From positions 1-64,000 of the forward strand of contig NZ_JAMOZL010000013.1 in the NCBI RefSeq assembly GCF_023667495.1: a stretch of DNA of 64,000 nucleotides, given 5' to 3'. Positions 25,665-34,137 of the stretch are shown piece by piece. Source of the DNA: Dyadobacter sp. MSC1_007. GTDB lineage: Bacteria; Bacteroidota; Bacteroidia; Cytophagales; Spirosomataceae. The notes below the pieces were generated by a model, which saw only the letters and a list, made by a program, of their open reading frames with translations, searched no databases and was not told the origin of the DNA. Position 1 is the stretch's first letter. Every line of letters starts with the position of its first letter. A program made the position numbers and the translations under genes.

Positions 25665-25693
25665 CAACTTTTTGTGAACCTGAATAATTGAAT

Positions 25694-28015
25694 ATGTGGA
25701 ATAAAATAGCGACTTACATTATCCGCTACCGGCTTTTGTGGGTTGCATTAGTGCTAGTATCAACGATATTCATGGCCTATGAAGCCAGTAAAATTGAACT
25801 CTCCTACAACTTTGCCCGGATTTTACCATCCAACGACCCGGTCGAAAAAGAATATCAGGATTTCAGAAAGCTCTTTGGCGAAGATGGCAGTGTAATGGTC
25901 ATTGGCTGGCAGGATCCCCAGCTTTTTGAGATCAATAAATTCAGAGATTGGTGTAAACTATCCCAGGATATCCGCGAAACCGAAGGCATTAAAAATGTGC
26001 TTTCGCTGGCCAATGTCTATAAAATGGTGCGCAACGATAGCCTTACACGCTTTGATCTGGCGCCCGTCATCAAACAAGTCCCTGCTACTCAGGCCGAGGC
26101 TGACAGTGTTAAAAAGGAAATCGCCAATTTACCCATTTATGAAGGGCTCGTGCTCAACAGCAAAACCAACGCGACCCTTATTGTCATCACCTTCAATGAC
26201 AAAGAACTGAATTCCAAGCGCCGCCTAACGATCGTTGATGACATCGAAAAAATGGCCGAGGGGTTTGCCATTAAACACAAAACAGACTTACATTATTCGG
26301 GAATGCCTTACATCCGGACGGTGAATATGAAGAAGATCTCCGGTGAAATGGAGCTGTTCATGGGGCTGGCCGTTTTTGTGACATTACTGATCCTGTGGGC
26401 CTTTTTCCGGTCGCTGCGGTTAACGGTCCTCTCGATCGTTGTCGTGCTGATCGGAGTAATTTTCTCGGTTGGGATATTGCATCTTTTCAATTATAAAATC
26501 ACTGCATTAACAGGACTGATCCCGCCATTGCTGATCGTGATCGGCGTGCCCAACTGCGTCTTTCTGATCAATAAATACCAGACGGAACTGGTATCCCACA
26601 GTAATAAGGACGAGGCGCTGCGCGAAATGATCAGGCAGATCGGTTTATCGACCTTCCTGGCCAACATGACCACTGCCATCGGTTTTGGGGTGTTTTATTT
26701 TACAAACAGCATATTGTTGGTCGAATTTGGGGTCGTTGCGGCCATCAGCGTGATGGTTACCTATGTACTTTGTCTGGTGCTGCTGCCTATTACACTGCAT
26801 TATATGAGCACGCCGAAGTCACGGCATTTGAAACATTTGGACGGCAGATGGGCGTCAGGCTTTCTTAAAATGGTGGATGGCCTGGTACATAACCGCCGCA
26901 AGGAGATTTATATAGCAATGGTCGTGCTGATCATCATTTCGGTTTTTGGAATGACAAAGATCAAAACCATTGGATATGTGGTGGACGACCTTCCCAAAAA
27001 GGACGTGGTTTACACCGATCTGCGGTTCTTCGAAAAGAATTTCAATGGAGTATTGCCCTTCGAAGTGATGATCAACACCAAGCGACCGAATGGTGTTTTT
27101 GCCGATCAGGCAAAGGTATTGTATAAAATAAAGGCATTTCAAAACGAAATGGCTAAATTTCCTGAGTTCTCCAAACCCGTGTCAATCGTGGAAGCGTCAC
27201 GCTTCCTTTACCAGGCTTACCGGGGCGGCGACGCTAAATATTACGCATTGCCCGGTGTTTTGGAGTTAAACAAACTTACCAACTACGTACAGGGACAACA
27301 GGGCGCTGCCAAACAACTGAATGCATTCCTGAATGAAGACAAAAGCGTAACCCGGGTGAGCTTTCAGATGGCCGATGTTGGCTCCGAGCGCATCAAGGAA
27401 TTAATGCAGCAAATACGTCCCAAAGTCGATTCAATTTTCAGCCCGGAACAATACAAAGTCAGTCTGACGGGTCATAGCCTGGTGTTTTTAAAAAGCAACG
27501 ATTACCTGCTTAGCAATCTCTATGAAAGTCTGTTGATCGCCATTATTCTGATTGCCATCGTGGGAATGGTACTTTTCAGATCGATACCCATTATTTTGCT
27601 GTCCAAGCTGCCATGCCTAATTCCACTGGCACTTACCGCGGGAATTATGGGCTATTTCGATATCTATTTTAAGCCAACCACAATCCTTATTTTTAGCATT
27701 ACATTCGGAATTGCCTCTGATGGCACGGTGTACTTCCTGACGCGCTACCGCGAAGAATTATACAAAAACGGCCTTACGCCGTCCCAAGCAGTTACCGCGT
27801 CTATTTTTGGTACGGGACTTAGTATGATGTATACCGCTGTGATTCTGTTTTGTGGGTTTTCGATCTTCTCCGCGTCTAGTTTTGGAGGTACAGCGGCCAT
27901 GGGTGTGATGGTATCGATCACGCTGCTGGTAGCTATGTGTACCAACCTGATTCTGCTGCCTGCGCTCCTATTATCGATTGCAAAACGACAGGGTAAAAAT
28001 GTAAAGCCAAGCTGA
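25694..28015 (+). CDS. MMPL/RND-family membrane transporter
   Basis: This 773-residue polytopic protein has the RND duplication: one N-terminal transmembrane helix and a periplasmic loop, a block of about five helices starting near MELFMGLAVFVTLLILWAF, then the same pattern again in the second half (ESLLIAIILIAIVGMVLF and on). It belongs to the MMPL/hydrophobe-exporter type rather than the tripartite AcrB type. No membrane-fusion or TolC-like gene is adjacent. Lipids or hydrophobic compounds are the usual cargo. ATG 25694 is preferred to TTG 25688. Confidence 0.9.
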   Translation: MWNKIATYIIRYRLLWVALVLVSTIFMAYEASKIELSYNFARILPSNDPVEKEYQDFRKLFGEDGSVMVIGWQDPQLFEINKFRDWCKLSQDIRETEGIKNVLSLANVYKMVRNDSLTRFDLAPVIKQVPATQAEADSVKKEIANLPIYEGLVLNSKTNATLIVITFNDKELNSKRRLTIVDDIEKMAEGFAIKHKTDLHYSGMPYIRTVNMKKISGEMELFMGLAVFVTLLILWAFFRSLRLTVLSIVVVLIGVIFSVGILHLFNYKITALTGLIPPLLIVIGVPNCVFLINKYQTELVSHSNKDEALREMIRQIGLSTFLANMTTAIGFGVFYFTNSILLVEFGVVAAISVMVTYVLCLVLLPITLHYMSTPKSRHLKHLDGRWASGFLKMVDGLVHNRRKEIYIAMVVLIIISVFGMTKIKTIGYVVDDLPKKDVVYTDLRFFEKNFNGVLPFEVMINTKRPNGVFADQAKVLYKIKAFQNEMAKFPEFSKPVSIVEASRFLYQAYRGGDAKYYALPGVLELNKLTNYVQGQQGAAKQLNAFLNEDKSVTRVSFQMADVGSERIKELMQQIRPKVDSIFSPEQYKVSLTGHSLVFLKSNDYLLSNLYESLLIAIILIAIVGMVLFRSIPIILLSKLPCLIPLALTAGIMGYFDIYFKPTTILIFSITFGIASDGTVYFLTRYREELYKNGLTPSQAVTASIFGTGLSMMYTAVILFCGFSIFSASSFGGTAAMGVMVSITLLVAMCTNLILLPALLLSIAKRQGKNVKPS

Positions 28016-28017
28016 CA

Positions 28018-28068
28018 TAATTACCAAAAGCGCCGGTTCCAATGTGGAACCGGCGCTTTTGGTAATTA
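28018..28068. terminator. Bidirectional terminator with 23-bp perfect stem
   Basis: A perfect inverted repeat of 23 bases per arm surrounds the loop AATGT (28041-28045). It sits between the stops of the converging MMPL exporter and Anbu genes. Its outer arms contain A and T tracts, so it should terminate transcription in both directions. Confidence 0.85.
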
Positions 28069-28073
28069 ACTGA

Positions 28074-28796
28074 TCAACGGATCTTCTCAAAACTCTGATC
28101 CATCCACTCTTCCGGAATATCGTCCAGGGCCTGCTTTAATTTCTGGGCCCAAAGCGCCGATATTTCTTCCATATCCTTTTGCTCGTATCGGTGCTCGACA
28201 ATGGTAAAACTGTCTTTTTTGTAGAGTACCACATCGATCGGAAAGTCGACATCGTTATTACTGACCCGTGTTGAATCAAATGAAAGGAAACCCGCTTTGA
28301 GCGCCTGCTTCATTGTCGATTCCTCATTGAGAACACGGTTCAGGATCGCCTTGCCCTGACCAGAATTTCCGATGATGACATAAGGAGAACCCTCGTCGAG
28401 TTCCACCCAGTTGCCTTCCGAATACAGCAGGAACAGTTTATGGTCCTTGTCATCTTTCAACTGCCCACCGACGATGGTATTGAGGTTGAATTTCAACCCC
28501 GCCCGTTCCAGGCTGGCCTTATCTTCCTCGGCAACGCGTTTAATCTGTTCTCCGAATGCATTTACAGCTTTATAAAGCTTGTTGTAAACTACACCTTCGC
28601 TGATCAACTCCTCGAAGTAATGCACCGCTTTATCTCGCACCGACCGCAACCCGCTTGTCATAATGAACATTGGATAATTGTCCTTTTGCGTCACATACAT
28701 CTTCTTTTTGACGGTAGTGTTAGTGCCTGCGGTAATGCGCGTGTCAGCCAGCGCAACGAGTCCTTCCTTTACTTTTATTCCTAAACAATAAGTCAT
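28074..28796 (-). CDS. Anbu-type bacterial proteasome-like peptidase
   Basis: This 240-residue Ntn-hydrolase is of the predicted proteasome-type protease group (COG3484, Anbu). The start MTYCLGIKVKEGLVALADTR places Thr immediately after Met, so removal of Met exposes the nucleophile without a propeptide. This fixes ATG 28796 over the upstream in-frame start. Asp17 (counting from Thr) in ALADTR and the Lys cluster near 29-31 match the catalytic set. Anbu assembles as large rings; its substrate is not known. Elsewhere it is usually in an operon with an ATP-grasp, an alpha-E and a transglutaminase-like gene. None of these is adjacent here. Confidence 0.87.
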   Translation of the reverse strand: MTYCLGIKVKEGLVALADTRITAGTNTTVKKKMYVTQKDNYPMFIMTSGLRSVRDKAVHYFEELISEGVVYNKLYKAVNAFGEQIKRVAEEDKASLERAGLKFNLNTIVGGQLKDDKDHKLFLLYSEGNWVELDEGSPYVIIGNSGQGKAILNRVLNEESTMKQALKAGFLSFDSTRVSNNDVDFPIDVVLYKKDSFTIVEHRYEQKDMEEISALWAQKLKQALDDIPEEWMDQSFEKIR

Positions 28797-29002
28797 TTCA
28801 AAACACTTTAAAATTGCCCGAAAACACCTGGACAAATGCCATAAGCCTTTCCGACACTAATTTGAACAGCCCCAAAAGTACCAAATCACGCTGTTGAACA
28901 ACACAAAAAATGCCTTTTTCACGAATATTTTTTGAAATTGCAACACGTCAAAACCATCTCAAAAGACCTCGTGAGATCTATTTACTGTCAACATACTGCC
29001 CT

Positions 29003-29899
29003 ATGATCGAAACCGTACACCTGTTTCCGGAGCTCGACGAAAAGCTCATTAGTCTGCTCAAATCCCTTTCGCCCGATGATTGGAACAAGCCCACGGTAGC
29101 ACGGTTGTGGTCTGTTAAAGACGTAGCAGCGCATTTACTGGATGGCAATATAAGGGTCCTTTCGATGATAAGGGATCAGCACATGAGTGCACCCGACCGG
29201 GACATTAGTTCCTACCAGGATCTGGTAGCATACCTGAACCAATTGAATGCAGACTGGCTGAAGGCCGCCCGGCGGATTAGCCCGGCAGTGCTGACCGAAC
29301 TGCTTGAAACGACCGGAAAGCAATATTCTCAGATTATGGCTGGTCAGGATCTTCATATCGATGCCCCATTTTCCGTCGCCTGGGCTGGCGAAAGCATCTC
29401 GAAAAACTGGTTTCACATTGCCAGGGAATACACCGAAAAATGGCACCACCAGCAACAGATCCGCGACGCGGTCTGCATAGACGCGGTCTGCATAGACGCG
29501 GTCTGCATAGACGCGGTCGGCCTGGACGCGGTCGGCGGCGACGTAATCAGCAAAACGGGCATTATGACCGAGCGTTTGTTCTTCCCAATGATCGAAACAT
29601 TTCTGATGGGCCTGCCGCATACATACAGGCACACTGACGCACCCGAAGGGACAAGCATCCGCATTGACATCGCTCTTGTCGAAACATTCGAAAGGCATAT
29701 AGTGAAGCGTCTTGATGGCTGGAAAATGGAAAAGCAACCTGGTCCAGCGCCAGAGGCGGCGGTTTCCATGGATGCGGATACTGCATGGAAGCTATTTACC
29801 AAGGCCATTAAACCAGAGGAAGCATTACAAAAGATATATATAACTGGAAATAAAGACCTTGCCGCTATCTCATTAAACCTGGTTGCAGTAATGGCCTAA
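29003..29899 (+). CDS. Maleylpyruvate isomerase/DinB-like (MDMPI_N) protein with internal repeat
   Basis: This 298-residue protein has an N-terminal DinB-fold domain: LWSVKDVAAHLLDGN, with a probable metal-binding His, then NWFHIAREYTEKWHHQQQIRDAV carrying further His ligands. The C-terminal part, SMDADTAWKLFTKAI ending in ITGNKDLAAISLNLV, resembles the SCP2-like domain found after MDMPI_N. Such enzymes use thiols (mycothiol, bacillithiol or glutathione) in isomerase or transferase reactions. Residues 155-179 are an in-frame 5-residue repeat (DAVCI three times, then DAVGL, DAVGG). The ATG at 29003 fits the domain; the longer frame from 28910 adds unrelated residues. Reaction unknown. Confidence 0.8.
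   Translation: MIETVHLFPELDEKLISLLKSLSPDDWNKPTVARLWSVKDVAAHLLDGNIRVLSMIRDQHMSAPDRDISSYQDLVAYLNQLNADWLKAARRISPAVLTELLETTGKQYSQIMAGQDLHIDAPFSVAWAGESISKNWFHIAREYTEKWHHQQQIRDAVCIDAVCIDAVCIDAVGLDAVGGDVISKTGIMTERLFFPMIETFLMGLPHTYRHTDAPEGTSIRIDIALVETFERHIVKRLDGWKMEKQPGPAPEAAVSMDADTAWKLFTKAIKPEEALQKIYITGNKDLAAISLNLVAVMA
29465..29539 (+). repeat. 15-bp tandem repeat, five units, within a gene
   Basis: Units of 15 bases begin at 29465, 29480, 29495, 29510 and 29525. The first three are identical (GACGCGGTCTGCATA). The fourth and fifth keep GACGCGGTC and diverge after it. The unit length is a multiple of three, so copy changes keep the reading frame. Confidence 0.95.
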
Positions 29900-29997
29900 G
29901 CTATTTCTTGTGGTAATCTTTAACTTAAAAGAAAATCTAACACTGTTAAATACAGCACCAATCGATCCAAACAGCTTGAAAAGGGGTATATGCTTAT

Positions 29998-30690
29998 ATG
30001 AAACTGCACCAAATCCTGCTTTTGCTATGCATGCTCTCCTGTGGCGGCACCGGCGGCCCGTCACCGGTCCCTCCCGATCCGTCTGGCTCAACAGGGAGAC
30101 TGAAATACCTGGCTCTGGGCGATTCCTACACGATCGGGCAGAGTGTATCCGTCGATGAACGCTGGCCTGTCAAGCTTGCCGGAGATCTTGAAAAGACCGG
30201 TAAACCCGTTGCCACGCCGGATATTATCGCAATGACTGGCTGGACTACTTACAATTTGCTGAATGCGCTCGATCAAAATAAACCTTCCGACAAATATGAC
30301 CTGGTGTCCTTGCTCATCGGTGTCAACAACCAGTATCAGGGCCGCAGCATAGAAGAGTACCGCACACAGTTTCACGAACTGCTGCTCAGAAGCATTACCT
30401 ACGCCGCCGGCGAGCCCAAGCGCGTATTTGTATTATCCATTCCCGATTGGGGCGTGACCCCCTATGGCGCAAGCGACCGCGAAAAGATTGCCCTTGACAT
30501 TGACCGTTTCAATGCCGTAGCCAAAGAGGAGTGTGAGAAACAGAAAGTGTTATTCATCGACATTACTGGCATTTCACGGCAAGCCCTGAACGACCCTGCC
30601 ATGATTGCAACCGACCAGCTCCACTTCTCAGGAATAATGTATCAGCTATGGGTCTATGAGGCCATGCCGAAAGTGAAGGCATTACTTTAA
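29998..30690 (+). CDS. SGNH/GDSL hydrolase lipoprotein
   Basis: This 230-residue protein has a signal peptide ending in a lipobox, CMLSC (Cys15), then a Pro-rich linker. The hydrolase domain has GDSY (catalytic Ser43), LIGVNNQ as the Asn oxyanion block, and D-x-x-H as Asp206-Gln-Leu-His209 near the end. It should be a lipid-anchored esterase or deacetylase outside the inner membrane. GDSL lipases and carbohydrate deacetylases share the fold, so the substrate is open. Confidence 0.88.
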   Translation: MKLHQILLLLCMLSCGGTGGPSPVPPDPSGSTGRLKYLALGDSYTIGQSVSVDERWPVKLAGDLEKTGKPVATPDIIAMTGWTTYNLLNALDQNKPSDKYDLVSLLIGVNNQYQGRSIEEYRTQFHELLLRSITYAAGEPKRVFVLSIPDWGVTPYGASDREKIALDIDRFNAVAKEECEKQKVLFIDITGISRQALNDPAMIATDQLHFSGIMYQLWVYEAMPKVKALL

Positions 30691-30697
30691 AAACTAA

Positions 30698-30727
30698 AAA
30701 CCTCCGCTGCATGGCCAGCGAAGGTTT
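30698..30727. terminator. Hairpin between SGNH gene and ferredoxin
   Basis: AAACCT-C-CGCTG pairs with CAGCG-A-AGGTTT around CATGG, with a single mismatch. On the minus strand a T-rich tail follows, so it most likely ends the ferredoxin transcript. It may also serve the converging SGNH gene. Confidence 0.7.
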
Positions 30728-30762
30728 CTGAACTATTATTCCAAAATTCTAAAATTGTCTTT

Positions 30763-31086
30763 TCAAGCTTCCTGTAACGCTTTCAGGCGGATAACCAGTC
30801 CGTCCATATCGTCAGACGGGCGCAATTGGCACGCCAGGCGGCTGTTGTAACCGGCATCTGGCAGGGTATCCAGCGTAGAAAGCTCGGTATCGTTGGATTC
30901 CGGAAGCTTGTCCATTCCTTCGACGATTTCAATATGGCATGTGGCGCATAATGCCATGCCTCCGCAGGTTGCGTGAATATCATATTCGTAGGCTTTAAGC
31001 ACTTCCATTAAGTTGAAGCCCATATCGGTGGGCACTTCTAAGGCCTGGCGTTCACCCAGGTCGTTTTCTATGGTGATATTGATCAT
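30763..31086 (-). CDS. [2Fe-2S] ferredoxin
   Basis: This 107-residue adrenodoxin/Isc-type ferredoxin carries cluster ligands Cys41, Cys47, Cys50 and Cys86 in the pattern CGGMALCATC and LACQ. The C-x5-C-x2-C arrangement matches adrenodoxin-like proteins. It sits directly after the ferredoxin-NADP reductase gene, 2 bases apart, and is almost certainly its redox partner. Electrons would pass from NADPH through the reductase to this protein and on to oxygenases or biosynthetic enzymes. Confidence 0.93.
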   Translation of the reverse strand: MINITIENDLGERQALEVPTDMGFNLMEVLKAYEYDIHATCGGMALCATCHIEIVEGMDKLPESNDTELSTLDTLPDAGYNSRLACQLRPSDDMDGLVIRLKALQEA

Positions 31087-31088
31087 TG

Positions 31089-32093
31089 CTAAAAGGGGTT
31101 AACACCGTTAACTGTGGTGTATTTGAAGCTTAATTTCTGATCTGGATACACATATTTAAATGCACTCTGCATCATAATGGCTGCCTCATGGAAGCCGCAC
31201 AAGATCAATTTCAGTTTTCCCGGATAAGTGTTTATGTCACCGATCGCGTAGATGCGTTCGATGTTGGTCGAGTAGTCAAAAGTGTCGACGACGACGGCAG
31301 ATTTCTCCACGCCAAGGTTCCAGTCGGCGATCGGGCCCAGCTTGGGACTTAATCCGAAAAGTGGAATAAAATGATCTGTGGCAATGGTTGTGATCGCTTT
31401 GTCGTTGCCAACAACGGAAACTTCTTTGAGTACGCCGTTACCACTCAGGCTGCTTACCTGGGATTGCAATATCAGATCGATCTTTCCTTTTCCTGCCAGT
31501 TCGAATACCTTTTCCGCAGAGTCCGGCGCCCCCCGGAACGTATCACCTCTGTGTACGAGCGTCACCCGTGAGGCCACATCAGCAAGGAAGATCGTCCAGT
31601 CCAGGGCCGAGTCGCCACCACCAGCCAGTACAACCTGTTGGTCACGGAACTGCTCTGGCTTTTTTACCATATAATGCACGCCCTTACCTTCAAAATATTC
31701 CAGCCGTTCTACCGCCGGCTTGCGGGGTTCGAAGCTCCCTAATCCGGCAGCGATCACCACAACCTTGCAATGGACGGCCGTTCCTTCGTTGGTTTTAACA
31801 ATATAGCTGCCGTCTTCCTGTTTGTCAAGAGATTCGACGCGCTCCCCAAGTGTAAAACCAGGTTTAAACTCCTCGATTTGCAACATCAGGTTACTAACGA
31901 GATCTTCGGCGATAATACCGGGAGCCCCTGGGATGTCATAAATGGGTTTTTGAGGATATATTTCAGCCAGCTGGCCACCGACAACAGGCAACGCGTCTAT
32001 CAGATGGCAACGCATTTTGAGCAGTCCGGCTTCGAAAACAGCGAACAGGCCAACGGGTCCTGCGCCTATAATGCAAATGTCTGTGGTAATCAT
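31089..32093 (-). CDS. Ferredoxin--NADP(+) reductase, thioredoxin-reductase-like type
   Basis: This 334-residue FAD/NADPH oxidoreductase has the FAD motif IIGAGPVGLFAVFEAG and the NADPH motif VVLAGGGDSALDWT. The FAD-binding IYAIGDINTYPGKLKLI lies near the C-terminus. No CxxC redox pair is present, which separates it from thioredoxin reductase and matches the YumC-type FNR group. It forms an operon with the [2Fe-2S] ferredoxin immediately downstream. A TAnnTTTG box at 32134-32141 probably drives both. Confidence 0.92.
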   Translation of the reverse strand: MITTDICIIGAGPVGLFAVFEAGLLKMRCHLIDALPVVGGQLAEIYPQKPIYDIPGAPGIIAEDLVSNLMLQIEEFKPGFTLGERVESLDKQEDGSYIVKTNEGTAVHCKVVVIAAGLGSFEPRKPAVERLEYFEGKGVHYMVKKPEQFRDQQVVLAGGGDSALDWTIFLADVASRVTLVHRGDTFRGAPDSAEKVFELAGKGKIDLILQSQVSSLSGNGVLKEVSVVGNDKAITTIATDHFIPLFGLSPKLGPIADWNLGVEKSAVVVDTFDYSTNIERIYAIGDINTYPGKLKLILCGFHEAAIMMQSAFKYVYPDQKLSFKYTTVNGVNPF

Positions 32094-32097
32094 ATTT

Positions 32098-32157
32098 CAG
32101 TGTAAATGAGAATTTTGGAAAACTTTGATGATCCAAAAGTAGCGTGCATTTACACTG
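32098..32157. promoter_or_regulatory. 11-bp inverted repeat around the ferredoxin reductase promoter
   Basis: CAGTGTAAATG (32098-32108) and CATTTACACTG (32147-32157) are perfect reverse complements 38 bases apart. They bracket the candidate -7 box at 32134-32141, and one arm begins 5 bases before the reductase ATG. The layout suggests a paired operator site rather than an RNA hairpin, since the outer arm would lie upstream of transcription start. Confidence 0.55.
32134..32141 (-). promoter_or_regulatory. Candidate -7 box for ferredoxin reductase
   Basis: The minus strand reads TACTTTTG, a TAnnTTTG match 41 bases before the start codon. TTG at 32163-32165 (minus strand), 21 bases upstream, may be the -33 element. 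Confidence 0.5.
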
Positions 32158-32207
32158 GACGCCAATCACAATTGGTTATGCCCTATAACCAAAAGTTATG
32201 AGTTAGG

Positions 32208-33104
32208 TTAATCTGTGATCATAAATTGAAGCATTTCAGGCAGGATTTCAATCTCTATATCGACAGGTTTATCCACTTTCAGCCGCTCGTCGTCAGCATG
32301 TATATCTTTGCCATCCCACCGGATACTCACTTTTTTTGCACGGATCGTCGTGAAGCTGAACTCCCTGTCCTCTTCATTCATCCTGCTCAGAAGGAACGAT
32401 TCGAGTTTTTTACGGTTTGACTCAGGGACCATTACGACATCCAGCAAGCCGTCGCCAGGGTCGGCGTCGGGAGCCAGTACAAGATTAGGTCCGATCGACC
32501 GGATATTCATCACCTCTACCATCAGATATTCCCCAGAATGCTCCACGCCATCGGCGATAATCGTGCAATGCTTGGCCTCATAGTTCTGAACGATTTCGTA
32601 CAATGCGGTCCTTGCCGCTTTAAGTTTTTCATCAACAGTCCCATTGTCTGCCTCCGTTTTGTCCATTACTTTCATCAGTTTTGGAAAAATACCATAACCG
32701 AAGCCTTCCAGGAAAAACAAGTCTTCACCAAGGCCATGCACTTTGCCTATGTCAAACGATTTCAGATGGTAATGGTGCCAATGCGGAACAATGTCTCCCG
32801 CCTCTCCACGAATCTCAAGAGCGGTAGCTATATTGTTGGCGGTGCCATGCGGAAGCAAAGCGAGCGGGTATTGCTTATCAAGGCGCTTACGTTTCATCAG
32901 CGCCTTGGCAACCCTGCGGACAGTCCCGTCGCCACCGGCAATGATCAGAAAATCGGTATCGTTTTCAAACGCATCCCAGCCTTCCTCTTTGACAGAAGCG
33001 TAAGTGCATTCAAAGCCTTCCTTTGTAATCAGTTTGACTAGCTCTTTTCTTGAAAAATCATTATCCCCAGCCGTCGGGTTATGCAAAAGGGTCGTTTTTT
33101 TCAT
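32208..33104 (-). CDS. Diacylglycerol/lipid kinase family protein
   Basis: This 298-residue protein has the DAG kinase catalytic domain: LLHNPTAGDND at the N-terminus, the nucleotide-binding loop IIAGGDGTVRR, and ALLPHGTANNIA. DGLLDVVMV in the second half belongs to the beta-sandwich domain. It is related to YegS, DgkB and sphingosine kinases and would phosphorylate a lipid at the inner face of the membrane. Bacteroidota make sphingolipids, so the substrate may be DAG or a sphingoid base; sequence does not decide. Confidence 0.88.
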   Translation of the reverse strand: MKKTTLLHNPTAGDNDFSRKELVKLITKEGFECTYASVKEEGWDAFENDTDFLIIAGGDGTVRRVAKALMKRKRLDKQYPLALLPHGTANNIATALEIRGEAGDIVPHWHHYHLKSFDIGKVHGLGEDLFFLEGFGYGIFPKLMKVMDKTEADNGTVDEKLKAARTALYEIVQNYEAKHCTIIADGVEHSGEYLMVEVMNIRSIGPNLVLAPDADPGDGLLDVVMVPESNRKKLESFLLSRMNEEDREFSFTTIRAKKVSIRWDGKDIHADDERLKVDKPVDIEIEILPEMLQFMITD

Positions 33105-33188
33105 ATCTGAATGTATAGCATACCTTCTTTTTTATAAAAAACATACCAGGCATAATTTTATTGAGATCACCTAAAAACGCTATACGTT

Positions 33189-33923
33189 ATGAAAATTCTG
33201 GTAACCAATGACGACGGTATATATAGTCCGGGCATAGCGGCGCTTGCCAAAATTGCCTCGCGGTTCGGGGAAGTAAAAATCGTGGCGCCTGATGTCGAGC
33301 AATCCTCTATGGGCCACGCCATTACGGCCTCCCGTCCGCTCTCCTATAAAAAATCACCCATTGAATTTCAGGGAATAGAAGCATACCGCGTGAACGGTAC
33401 TCCCGCCGACTGTGTAGCCCTGGGGCAGCATTTGTGGGACAAACCCGATGTGGTGCTTTCGGGGATCAACATGGGGCCTAACCTGGGGAATGCGATGTGG
33501 CATTCGGGAACGCTTGCCGCAGCCAAACAGGCCGTGCTTTTTGGCATTAAAGGCATCGCATTGAGCACACCAACCGACATTGAACCCGATTTCGAAGCGC
33601 TGGACCCTTTTGTGGAAAAGGCCTTGGACCTGCTTTTTAAAAATCCGCATTTAAACCTCGTCAATGTAAATTTTCCACATCAGCCCAAAGGTGTGCGATG
33701 GACAAGGCAATCAGTAAGGCTTTACGACAACAAAATCGTCCCTGGCCTGGATCCAATGGGTCGAAAGCATTATTGGTTTACCGTAGTGCCGCTTGAACCC
33801 GCCGAGGAAGGAACAGACCGCTGGGCCATCGAAAATCATTTTGTATCCATCACCCCGCTCCGCCTCGACCTGACTAATGAAGCAGAACTCGTGAAAGCGC
33901 AACTTGCCTATCCCATTGCATAA
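33189..33923 (+). CDS. surE: 5'/3'-nucleotidase SurE
   Basis: This 244-residue metal-dependent nucleoside monophosphate phosphatase opens with ILVTNDDGIYSPG, holding the paired Asp8-Asp9 metal ligands. APDVEQSSMGHAIT and SGINMGPNLG, with the catalytic Asn, follow. Length and motif order are normal for SurE. The gene is divergent from the lipid kinase. Confidence 0.95.
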   Translation: MKILVTNDDGIYSPGIAALAKIASRFGEVKIVAPDVEQSSMGHAITASRPLSYKKSPIEFQGIEAYRVNGTPADCVALGQHLWDKPDVVLSGINMGPNLGNAMWHSGTLAAAKQAVLFGIKGIALSTPTDIEPDFEALDPFVEKALDLLFKNPHLNLVNVNFPHQPKGVRWTRQSVRLYDNKIVPGLDPMGRKHYWFTVVPLEPAEEGTDRWAIENHFVSITPLRLDLTNEAELVKAQLAYPIA

Positions 33924-33993
33924 GTAGATTCGCCGGGCCGCTGCCTTTTGACAGCACACTGAGAAGGAGAATACTCAGCGTTCCGACATTTCT

Positions 33994-34024
33994 GATCCCG
34001 CATTTCTAATGCGGGATCTTTTTT
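33994..34024 (+). terminator. Terminator of surE
   Basis: GATCCCGCAT and ATGCGGGATC form a 10-bp stem with loop TTCTA, followed directly by a T tract. Confidence 0.9.
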
Positions 34025-34137
34025 ATTGCCGTCTTTGCATTTTGAATTAAGGGGTAGAATGGTCAAAATGCAGTCTTATTTCCAGACAAACTTTTTTTAA
34101 CACATTCCTGAATCCGAGCAATCAGTTATTACCCATT

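Noticed and set aside
29465..29539. 15-bp repeat as a CRISPR array
   Set aside because: Units are adjacent without spacers, too short, and in frame within a gene; no cas genes are nearby.
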